A DNA stretch of 64,000 bases from Microplitis mediator (taxonomy: Eukaryota > Arthropoda > Insecta > Hymenoptera > Braconidae): the NCBI RefSeq assembly GCF_029852145.1, contig NC_079976.1, forward strand, positions 1,736,001 to 1,800,000, given 5' to 3'. The notes under the pieces are model-generated. The model made no database searches and was not told the origin of the DNA. It saw only the letters and a list, made by a program, of their open reading frames with translations. The position numbers and the translations under genes were made by a program. Shown here one piece after another: positions 22,001-32,801 of this stretch. Position 1 is the first letter of the stretch. Each line of letters opens with the position of its first letter.

Positions 22001-24732
22001 CAAAAGGACCGGGAGCAGTCCAGGTCCTAGACACCACCCAGCACCCACCGCCCAACACCCGGCACACTCAGTACCCCACAAGTAAAGTAAAGATCTAAGT
22101 GTCGCAGTTACTATATAACACTCAATCTCTCTATCTCTGAAACTCTACTTGATGATTAACGTACCATCGATCAAAGCGCCGTCCAGCAAAATTAGTTACC
22201 CAACGTCTCTTTTTTTCCTCTTGCTCTTGCTCTTCCTCTTTCCTTCACTTCTCTGTTACTGCTACTGCTACTGCTTCTACTACTACTACTACTACTACTA
22301 CTTTTACCGCCACCCATCTACGTAACTCTACCTCTGGGTGTACTTCCACCAAGAAATAGGGTAAAGAGTTGAATAAAAGCTTGAAAAAGGTTCATAAGAT
22401 TGAAAGGGGACAGAGAGATACCATCCGTCCAAGTTCTACACCTACCCGGCATTTGGTGTAGAGGTTCGTCGACTGCTGGAGCTGGTATTGGTGATGATAT
22501 AAATAGTAATAGTGATGATGCTGATGATCAACATGGATCCATAGCCATCGGGAGAGTAAATATTGACCGTGGACAAGCTCACCTCGGAAATGTCGTTGGG
22601 AAGACGCGCTTATCGAGGATGCCTCTTTTGCTATATATATATATGAATAAAACGCATGAGAGCGTCAAGTTCGCACCCCCTGCCGCTGTCTCCTATCACT
22701 GGCGTTGATCCCCAGCATCGTGGATGACACACGTACCGCGTCCTACGTCTTGACGCGACAGTTTCCACGCGAAATACTCTTTCACCAAAGGCAAGGATCA
22801 ACTCCCTCACTCTCACTCTCGGCATATATATGTCTATATATCATATACATTTACTAAGTATAGTTAGGAATGGCTAAAAGTTTGTCTTGATGTCGTAGAA
22901 AGCAAGACGGAAGTGTCTAGATGACGTTTCCGTCCCGTCAAGACGATGACGAGCGGTTTATTAGAGTTGCTATATAGTTTCCGACTGAGTCAAGGATCTC
23001 CCGAGAGAATATCTTGTGATATATATATATATATTTATACCACAAACTTCGTATGTACATTTATATTTTTTGTTGTTGTAAACTATAAACTATGGATCGT
23101 AAGTTTAGGATGAGTGGACTAGGGACTAGGGTTGATAGCCCAGTCCGCCTAGTCGGTGAACTACTGAAACTGAAAATACTTAACTTGACCCGAGCCTCTC
23201 GCCTATTTTAAATACTTGAGACTAGAGTAGTGAGTGAATTGAGGTTTCAGGTGGAGGTAAAATAGCAGTGGGGGTAAAGGTGCTTTTGAGCCAGTGGGCT
23301 TAAAGTTATAGAGGACCAGTAGCTGGTGGTGGAGAGCGTGCAAGTGCTGGAGGAGTTACTTCCGTGAGTACGCGAAACTCCGCAGCGAGTGCCGCAGAGG
23401 TTATGAAAAAAACTTTTTTCACTTGTACTTGTACTTATGCTTGTATGTGCATGCGCTTGTGTATATATGAACAAGCCGCTTCATTTCTGGGTTTATATTT
23501 TCAGGCTGGGGAAGTGAGAGAGTGTAAGTATGGATATGGATATGGATATGGATAACGGGTAGAGGAGGAGTCTGATTAATCGTTCCTATGCTGTTGCATG
23601 GCTTAAATAACCCAACACGAGAACGAGAGCTACTAATATCCTAGTATACTATACTCTACAAACTACATACTAAATACTTTTAAAACTGGGTCGGCTGCAC
23701 TGGTTTGAGCTTCCAAGGCTCGTGATCAAGCTTATTAACTTTTACCTTATGGTAAACCGCCTGCGTTATGATTGGAGTCACGCATTTTTTTCATCGATTT
23801 TACAAAATTTATGACAATATATTTTTAGATTCAACTCTCGTGACCTTGAGCTCCGGCTTTGTCTCCTAGTTTTTGAAATAAACAAAAATTATTTTTTCCC
23901 GCCAAAATTTTTTAAATTACTTTCCCGCAAATTCTGGTGAAAAGTTGTTGTAAAACCAAATTATACGGTACAAATATATGTAATTATTTAAATGTATGAC
24001 TTACTTGGCTATGGCAGGAAATTTTTGTGAGAAATTTTCTTTTTACTCGACATTTTAATGAAATTAATTGCGGATTAATTGGCAGTAGATTTAGTGATGA
24101 ATTTTTGAGCGATTGACTGGAGGTTTTTAAAATATTTGACACAACAGCAAACCGTATCAGGCAAACTCGTAGAACATACTGAGTTTGAGGGCGAGGATTG
24201 AGGTCTAAAGACTGGGACTGGGGACTGAGGACTGAGGACTGTCGAGTAAAGGCGTGCATACTATGAATCGCGATAATAACAACCAGCACGCGCGCGATAT
24301 ATCTTTACTCTTCGCATGTCGGTCGTTCTCTACTTTACTCTACAACTCTACCCTACACTAATATAAGGTTGTATTTAGTTGGATGTATTTTATTATTACC
24401 TGGTACCGACGACATTAAACACACGGGTGAGGAAAAATAATCCACGACTATAATCTTTGTATATAAATGAATGTCACTCTTGTATAAATATATAAATAAC
24501 AATTATTATTTATTATTTATACATGCGAGTAAATATTTTTTTATGATAAATCACAATTAATTTTATTATTCATTAAAGATCGTATCAGTTATTGCGAAAA
24601 ATACTTTTTTAAACTCGTTAAATGCTGATAGAAATCGGTTTTTTTAGTTTATTTTTATATTTTTATTGAATTGATTAATAAGGAGAAAAAGTTCGTGGAC
24701 TGTTTTATCGACGTTCAGTTCATGATTTGTTT
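22001..24732. other. GC-richer unique stretch without recognisable gene
   Basis: Base composition rises here. There are several simple repeats: (CTA)n/(CTG)n near 22260-22305, TATGGA hexamers near 23530-23553, and GACTGAGGACTG-type words near 24210-24245. Open frames at 22400-22708 (+) and 22631-22825 (-) overlap each other, lack splice context and resemble no family I know. A regulatory or untranslated role is more likely than a coding one. Confidence 0.4.
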
Positions 24733-24893
24733 TATCGATACCTCGTGGCGGCGCTGGTGTCTCTTGGGAGACAAAATGGCTGCTGGAATTTGAAGAAAGT
24801 CGGTTTTTTTTGTGCGCAGTATAAATTTATTTATTAGAACAGAACGACATCAGTCCAAGCTTTGATTTTTGGGAAAATTTTTACGGAAATTCG
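24733..24893 (+). promoter_or_regulatory. Candidate core promoter and short non-coding first exon
   Basis: A DRE-type TATCGATA lies at 24733-24740. A TATAAA box starts at 24820, and an initiator TCAGTCC has its A at 24852, 32 bp downstream. From there 42 nt run to a strong splice donor (TTCG, then GTGAGT at 24894). Box, initiator, spacing and donor fit a plus-strand first exon whose next exon is far away or outside the window. An upstream ATG (24778) opens only a five-codon frame. No acceptor partner was identified. Confidence 0.45.
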
Positions 24894-25103
24894 GTGAGTA
24901 GAATTTTAAATTCAATTTTATTGATAATTAAAGTTCAGGATGGTGTGGATCATTAATAGGAACGTATTTTTTTGAAATGGAAAAATATTTGCTAGTGAAT
25001 TTAATTTTGTGTCCCGGTATCCAGCTTCTTTAGAAACTTGCACAGTAAAAATTATATTTAATAAATTTTCGGGGACAAAAATCTAAATGAGGGTGAATGT
25101 AGC

Positions 25104-26105
25104 ATAAAAGAAAGTTAACAGACAGTTAATTATTTTTGAATTTTTTTTTAAACGAATCAAATCCAAAAAACGAAAAAATAAAAAAAATCCACATGTAGGA
25201 AATATAAAAAACTACAGGTGCAATTTTTTCGAATTTTTTTTTTTTATAATTTATTGCTTAAAAAAAAATCGAAAAATTATTAAACGTCGGTTAACTTTAG
25301 TATCATGAATGTAGTAGACATGACAAATTTAAAATTATAAATAAAAAGAGTAAATAATCAAAAAAATAATATTTGAAAAAATGCACTTATTAATTTTTGA
25401 ATTTTTTAAATGCGCATTTATTTAAAATTTTATTTTATTCATTATTTTCAATTTGTCTAATGTCTGTTTCATTTACACTCATGTGAATGTGATATGATAC
25501 TGAAGTTAGCAGACGTCTAATAATTTTTGGATTTTATTTTAGACAATAAACAATAAAAAAAAAAATTTTTAAAAATGGCACCTGTAGTTTTTTAAATTCT
25601 CTACAAGTGCATATTTTTATTTTTGTTTTTTTTCTGATTGTTGTTGAAAAAAAAATCCAAAAATTTTTAATTATCCGCTAACTTCAGGATCATGAATATG
25701 GTACTGAAGTTAGCAGACGTCTAATAATTTTTTGATTTCTTTTAAGCAGTAAATTATAAAAAAAAAAATATTTGAAAAAATAGCATCTGTAGTTTTTAAA
25801 ATTTTCTACATGTGCATTTTTTTATTATTTGTTTTTGGGTAATTGATTTGTTAAAAAATAAATCCAAAAATTGCCACTTGTCTACTGACTTCAGGATCAT
25901 GTGTGAATGTAGTAAACATCAGAAAAATTCAAACTTATAAATAAATAGAATACATAATTTAAAAAATAAAATTTATAAAAAATGCACTTATTAATTTGAA
26001 AATTTTTTAAATGTGTATTTTTTTAAAATTTTATTTTATCAATTATTTACTCTATTTATCAATAATTAAAAAATTGTTCGATGTCTGCTACGCTCACACT
26101 CATAA
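25104..26105. mobile_element. Tandem alternation of two MITE families
   Basis: Four units are end to end. A GATACTGAAGTTAGC-family copy (25104-25306) is followed by an AT-rich element with GTAGACATGACAAAT / TTTGTCTAATGTCTG ends (25307-25490). Next come two more GATACTGAAGTTAGC copies (25494-25693 and 25697-25900), then a second GTAAACATCAGAAAAA / TTGTTCGATGTCTG element (25905-26105). The repeated order suggests insertion of one family into the other, then duplication. No coding content. Confidence 0.75.
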
Positions 26106-27750
26106 ATATTAAGTTTTTTTTTTTGAAAATTTATTTTAAATTGAAATTTAAATTTTTAAATAATTTTAAAATTTTATCCGATTAAAATGAAAATTTCGGT
26201 CCCGGTCAATCTAAATGTTTTTTTTTTTCTAGAATAATGAAATTTAATTATTATACTCATAATTATTAATTGGTTATTTATTATATTAAATTTAAAAATA
26301 AATGAGTATTTAGTTTTCTTTAATTTTCAATTAAAATGCTAATTTAATGATTAAAAAAACTGGTTCAATAACAAATTCATCTGGTCAGTAAAAAAAATAA
26401 ATAATTGTAAAATATATGAGGCCGGATATTTTGCTCAGTTCAGTTTTTTTATAAAGAAAAACTGTTGCAGCGAAAGAATTTCGAGTTCAAGAACTTAGAA
26501 AGCTCTTTAAAAAATTTAATTTTCCTTATGAAAAAAAAAAAAAAAATTAACAAATGCACCAGCAGAAGCTGATAGTCGTTGAGTTGCACCCGGTGCAGCA
26601 TACTTTTAGTTGGTTACTCGTGCACGTTGACCATTCTTAGATAATGGCCTTAATGGAATAAAAGTGTGCGGAAAACGATAGGCAATAGAACTCTCTTACA
26701 AATATCCATGTTCAAAGACTACTTTGTTCTTTGTTCAATATGGCACCTTGTCACGAAACAACCACCAACTTGTTTTTACCATTCTATTATTATTTTATAC
26801 TCTGTTTGTTTTTCTCTTCTTAATTTCTTGTAATACCCTCTACTCCCAAAGTGATGATAGTGCCCATTGCCTCGGGAATACATCGTCTATACATTGATAT
26901 ACATCTTAAATATATATAAGACACTAGTTTTACATTTGTTATAATGAAACCCGATAACGATCTGTGTGCAAACAATAATGTACACACATTATATCGGCTT
27001 GTAATTTCTCTCAAAGCTTTTATCATTCTCCCTAGACAATAAACTCACTACAGTTGTTACTTTTTTTTTTTTTTCCGCATCGTAATTATGACAGTCCCAG
27101 TCCGTTGTCGCTAAAAATAGTTTATAAAAAAAAAAAAATTCCCTAATTTCCCGACATTAGCGAATGCTTATTTTTTTTTTTCTCTTTTTTCCAGTTCTCG
27201 TGGAAGTTTTTAATGATCATTAAGAGTTGATGTAATTATTTAGTAATTTTATTAGGTAGATAGTGGTGATGATAATGAAAATAAAATCGAATTTTGTGTG
27301 ACGTAATGAGACCTCAGAGCCCAATTGCTCACAGATTCCTCGGTTAATGAGAAACGAGAAGCGGCAAGCTGGCTGAGTAAACACGTGTAAACAATTAATT
27401 TAACAACTCCCGTGGGTATTTGGTGGTTTTCTATTGGTTGAAGCCAGCGACCGTGATTTTCCTACTCATTGCTTTTCGTTAGTGCTATTTCACAGTGTGT
27501 ATAGGTGAATGAATGAGGGTGTAGATGTGGATGTGGCTGTGGGTGTGTTGATATCCTGCTCGAGCAACTTTACTTCATGCTGTTACAGTAACATTCGTCG
27601 CGAAAACACGCTCGATAAAAGGGAAACGAGATGGTTTACAGTTAAAAGGGTCGTGTGGAAAAGTATATATAGGTTTTATTTTATTTATATATATAGGCAT
27701 CGCAAACCAACGAGTCAATGACGTTTTCCTCTGGTTCTGGGTGCTGTAGG
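26106..27750. other. AT-rich stretch, then unique DNA; no gene seen
   Basis: Poly-A/T rich to about 26550. After that come unique segments of moderate GC with no convincing exon. A short frame at 27509-27721 (+) has GTGGATGTGGCTGTGGGTGTG-type simple sequence and no homology I recognise. Confidence 0.4.
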
Positions 27751-27866
27751 CAGTGCAGCCAGATCGTGGACGAAAAGTTCCCCTTCCTTCGCCCCATTTT
27801 AGCATCACTCACAGCTTAAACGGTGCTTGGGAAGGGGAACTTTTCGTCCGCGATCTGGCTGCACTG
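27751..27866. mobile_element. 116-bp hAT-type MITE with 39-bp-class arms and 8-bp target duplication
   Basis: It starts CAGTGCAGCCAGATCG and ends CGATCTGGCTGCACTG. The inverted arms extend through GGACGAAAAGTTCCCCTTCC with one G:T-type mismatch, around a loop of about 42 nt. GCTGTAGG stands at 27743-27750 and again at 27867-27874. This is an exact 8-bp direct repeat, as made by hAT transposases, whose ends often begin CAG. A transcript would fold into a long hairpin. Confidence 0.92.
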
Positions 27867-28183
27867 GCTGTAGGCCGTGAGAAATAAGGCCGAGTAAAGG
27901 GTGCCAGGCTGTGTAAGGACTAAAGACCGAGGACTGAAAGGTTATTTTATACTCAGCTTTAGTCACTACACAAGGTTTCAAAAGTTACTGTCACTTCCAT
28001 TAGGACAAACTCCCAACTGGCTTAGTCCTGGTTTTTGTCCAAGACTTGACGATAAACTTTTAATTTTACTCAAACATTCGCCAAACTGTCGATGGACTTT
28101 TGGGTTTCGTTAAGTAGCCAAGAGTCAAAATTTATTTTTACGGATTTAGTTTTTTTATTTTTAAAATTAATTTATCACATTTA

Positions 28184-28499
28184 CGCGGAAAAAAATGATT
28201 GACAATAATTGTAGTTCAACTTGTAATTATTTATGTTATGTTCAATAACTAATGTCGTTTCAATCAGTGAAATTATGATTTTAATGTTTAAACTGCTATA
28301 ATTAACAGTTAATGGTTGAAATATACTGCTTGACTATTTAAAATTACTACTTATACCTTAAAAAACTACAAGACACTTGTCAAAAAAATGCATCTGTTAT
28401 TAATTTCTTACGTTCTACTCAGTAAAATTTACTGAGATTCGGTCTAGGCGCGCTGTTGACGAGAATCTCAGTAATATTTACTAATTATTTTTTTCCGTG
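28184..28499. mobile_element. 316-bp TIR-like element, CGCGGAAAAAAATGATT ends
   Basis: Left CGCGGAAAAAAATGATT pairs with right AATTATTTTTTTCCGTG, flanked by TA on both sides. Near the right end the words ACTGAGATTC and GAATCTCAGT form a short inner palindrome. The left and right interior halves do not match well, so it may be an old or recombined copy. Confidence 0.55.
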
Positions 28500-29268
28500 T
28501 AGATTCATGTAAGATTTTTTTAAAATTTATAATGTGTGAAGTAAAAAAAAATTTCACGGTCAAAGCAATTTAGTTATTAAAACAATCATGCAAGGAAACT
28601 AAAACCCACATTAATATCTCCAGTGTTGAGCTCTCTCTCTCTCTCTAGTATAAATAATTGTTTTATTGCATGTTAAAAATGTAAAATAATAATATTGATA
28701 AAAGACTTATTATATTTATTGATCGCGGTACACACTGTCGAAGGTTGTATGGCAACGTCGAGGGCGATATTCGTCCCAGAAGTTCGTGTACGCTAATGCT
28801 TCCTGGAGAATATATTAATCTAACGATCAATATGCCATCGAGGTCGAAAGTTGATGAGCCACTGGGACTACTGGTAAACTCAGTGGTAGCACCAGCACTT
28901 CCCCAGCTCCAGGAGCTACATTCAGGAGAGGGTGAAAATGAAGAAAACCAAGACCGCGATCAGTAGCGAGAGCAAGACAAAGACCGCGAGATAACTTTGG
29001 GGAGAGAGGGTTCAGGATAAAAATAAAGAGAAAAGAAACTTTTAAACTTTCCATTTAGAGTTTGTTCTAGCCTCAGCCATTTGTTACCCTCATTCTCGTG
29101 TCAGATAGTCTTCATAAAAATCGTCCAGGACTTTGTGTGGCTATAACTATAGTACAGTAATGCTGCTGGATGGGGCCTAGACGTGGGCGGTAACACGAGA
29201 ACGACTTTGCTAAATTGAAAGCCGAAGCCCGGCATGTAAAACTTGAGGGCTGTCTTCTACTCAGTCAT

Positions 29269-29317
29269 TCTCTTCTTCTTCTTCTTCTTCTTCTTCTTCT
29301 ACTTCTACTTCTTCTCC
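29269..29317. repeat. (CTT)n microsatellite
   Basis: An uninterrupted run of CTT followed by CTA/CTT variants, in an otherwise unique stretch. Confidence 0.9.
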
Positions 29318-30920
29318 TCGTTATTTTTTTATTCGCGGCCGGTGGAAATCACAACCACTGGAGGTGATACTTAAAAATGCTCGCGGTGATGAGGAGGGTG
29401 AGCCACTACGAGCTAAAAAAATATAATGATTACATATTCCACGGAAACTGGGCTGGTGAAAGCAGGCAGGGGAGTAGGGAAAATTAAAATGAACGTGGCT
29501 GTAATCACTTGTAATAAGTACTCTTGGACACTTTAGGGGGCTGGTTCAATTCGTATCGTGTCGTGGCACAGTTAACTATTTTTCGGGTCTGAGCTACTGA
29601 GCTGAGCTGAGGCGTACGTACGGTTGTCTATGTGTAGATCAACAATGTCAGGGTGATATGGGGAACGGTGACGGTGACGGTGACGAAGAAGAAAGAGAAG
29701 GAGAAGAGAAAGGGGAAGAAGAAGTTGTGTAATTTCCGAAATTTAATCTGAAACTCCCTCGACGAAAAAATACTCTTCAGAGTCTTCTAACTATAGATCC
29801 TTCTTACTTGTAATCTCCTGGCGTGTGAATAACATCCCTTAGTATTTTTTTTATTATTTTTATTATTATTGCTGGTTTTTTTTGTTTATGCTTTTCTGGC
29901 ACGCGAGGGATGAGATTAAAGGAGTTGTTTCTTTTATTCCGGTTTATCATTTTTTATAATTTTTTTTTCTGCTGAGAAGAAGCAGAAGTCGGGAATAAAC
30001 TGATTAAATGATTCGCGAAAATTTTTTTTTGATGGATGTGTAATTTAAAAATGGGGTGAAATGAGAACACTTAAGTTTTTAATTTTAATAATTTATTGTT
30101 TCGCATTTTTTTTATCAAGTAAAATTTTATTTTTTCGAAATTTCCAAAAAATTTTATAAACTAATTAAACTAAAATTCTAAATTAAATTTCTATAATAAA
30201 ATAAATTTTACCTCCATTTGATTTATCGAAAAAACTTTAGCTTAATTTATAATTAAATTTTAATTCGACTTATCAATGAAATTTCATTTTAATAATAAAT
30301 CAACTCAATGCCAATTAGATAAATCAATAATTTTAAATTTTTAATCACCAATTTTTTTTAATTTCCCCCACTATAAAAATGAGTGAATATCAAAATTATA
30401 AACAAACCTCGCAGACATAAAATATTAAATTCCATCAGAGCATTAAATGAAAAAAACATGAGCTACGAGATAAATTTAAAATCTCCATACTTCTTACCTT
30501 AAGTACCGGCCATCAAAAGTCCCTTTCGGGTTACATTAATTAACGGTCCACAGCAACGGTTTAATGTTACTCCTCACCGTCATTTGTATATATTTTCCCA
30601 GTATGTTTACACGTGAAATGACGCGATAGGCGGACATCAGAGTACTGTCACAATGGAATTTTCCTTTGTCCGCGTCCGTTAATGGACGATCAACACGCCC
30701 GATTAATTTCTCATTCAGTGTATATTACGCGAAAACAGGTCTTTGCTCATACTACAATCTCTACTATATTAGACAATATATATGTATAAGCCCATAGTGG
30801 ATGATGGTGTGCATGGTGTGCTCGTGTTCGCTCGGGCGCCATTGGTCGATGCGTTTAAACGTAAAGGCTAAAGACAATAATAACATTCAGTCGAATGGGC
30901 AAGAACCGACAGAACGAGTG

Positions 30921-32801
30921 ATGGGATATATATGTGTATGTGTATATGTATATATATATATATATATATATGTATATGTATTAATATATATTATAGAAGG
31001 GTGAACGGAATTCAAGTGACAACATTTGAGAGTAGACCTTTTGTTTTGACTATGGCTCAATGTAATGATAATAATTACTCGTATATATAACCATCATTTA
31101 ATATTCTGTTTATCTAACTCGATGGGCTTACGGCGATATACATTTATATCCATACATCACCAATAAATGATTACTCTACCGTTAAATTATCTACCGGTGA
31201 TGAATATTCGATAAATGACCACTCACTATCTCGCAATATTCGGATTTTATTGATTTTGAACAAATTATTATTGTTGTTATTATTAGATTTTATGCAAATT
31301 ATAATATATATAAAAAAAAATAATTACTCCATTTACGGTGCAGTAATTTATAACTAAATTTAATTCCATTGACTTGGCAATTTACAATTCACCTAAGCGA
31401 TTAAATTATATATGGTTTATATTTTTTCTGCTTTAAATATTACTGCACACCAGGCGTTAATATTCTGTGATCCCTTTGTGTTTATGTTCCGTGATTAATG
31501 TTAATTTTAAAATAATATTATTAACTGTAATAGTTGTGATGAAATTAATGCAACTGGAAGATTTCCGTTCGTATTTATTTTTGTTTTTAAATTTCGCGCG
31601 CTCGGCTGCACCCTTCGGAATCGCGAAGCTTGATAACGTCTGAAGTAAGCAATTAATTGACTCCATTTTTTTTTCATAGAACGAAATTAATTGGAGATGA
31701 AGAGGAAAATTTTAAAAAAAATTTTGAAAATAATTATGACAAATAATTTAAAATAAAATGAAAAAAAATTAGATAGCGATATTGTGAATTTAAATTAAAA
31801 TCTTTTTGTAACACGAGCGAGGTGTGCATTATTGGATTTTCCATTTCAGTGATATCAAGTAGAAGGATATAAGATATTTAATATAAAATATTTAAGTTAA
31901 AAAAAAATTTAATATATATTTTAGTTATATTTATTGTATTTTATTCGGTGAAATCGCGTGGCGAGGAAGTTTTGAAATTAACTGATAGCATCATTCAGAT
32001 CTATCACCAGTGCCGCAATACCTATATCCTAAAAGATATATTTTCGCGTGAATTCTAACAAAACTTCATACCCGTTCAGCACGCGACAACTCGAGTCTAG
32101 TGGAGACGAGACACTCCTTACAATTTTATTTTATTTATTTACTCATCTTTTTTTTCCACTCACCGACAGTTACTTCAATATAAATTTTTATCCAATCGAT
32201 TCGCCGTTTATCGGCTATCAGAATCACGATCAGAAAATCACGCGTTTCGAGTTTAAATTTAAAAAAAAGTCAGATCGTCGCAATCCGGGAGTTAAAGTGG
32301 ACAAAAAAAATACATAGGGATACATAAAAGCAAGGAGATATATTGCGATAATTTAAGAAAGTACAAGTTGTCTTTTAGAAACGGCAAAAGGTCTCTCCTG
32401 AATGGTCTCTGTTGTCTCCATTACATCCATGAAATGTCAAGTAATTTCGGACAGTAGTGCAATGGCGCTTGGTAATGTTCCATAGCAAAAGCCACACGAT
32501 CTAATTCTGGTTTTACTTTACTTTACTAAAATAAAAACCATATACTCAATATTTTTTTTATAAAACTCTAAAAACCTTAAACTTAGACACAGAATACACG
32601 CACATGCACACATGCACACCATTTCATCTTTTACGTCTTAAAATACACAAGAACAAGATTGAGTACTTTGTTTCTTTGTCTTTCTTTTTACTCAACTATT
32701 TTTACTTCATATATATTTTTTTTAATATTTTTTTATTTAAGCAGAGAGAATTTTCTTTGGTCTTTTAACGTTATTTTATTGGCACTAACTCTCACCATGC
32801 C
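30921..32801. other. Microsatellite and AT-rich DNA; no gene seen
   Basis: Begins with a TA/TG-rich microsatellite (30925-30982). The remainder is AT-rich with short frames that have no support. Confidence 0.4.

Larger units (their letters stand above)
27875..30920. other. Gene-poor stretch with simple repeats
   Basis: Alternating AT-rich and GC-richer DNA. It contains a TIR-like element (28184-28499), (CT)n at 28631-28647, (CTT)n at 29269-29317 and GGTGAC repeats near 29665-29683. Short open frames at 28745-28966 (+) and 28827-29054 (-) overlap on opposite strands and have no splice or homology support. Confidence 0.4.

Noticed and set aside
22400..22825. Opposed ORFs of 102 aa (+) and 64 aa (-)
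   Set aside because: They overlap antisense, run into simple repeats, have no splice signals and match no family I know.
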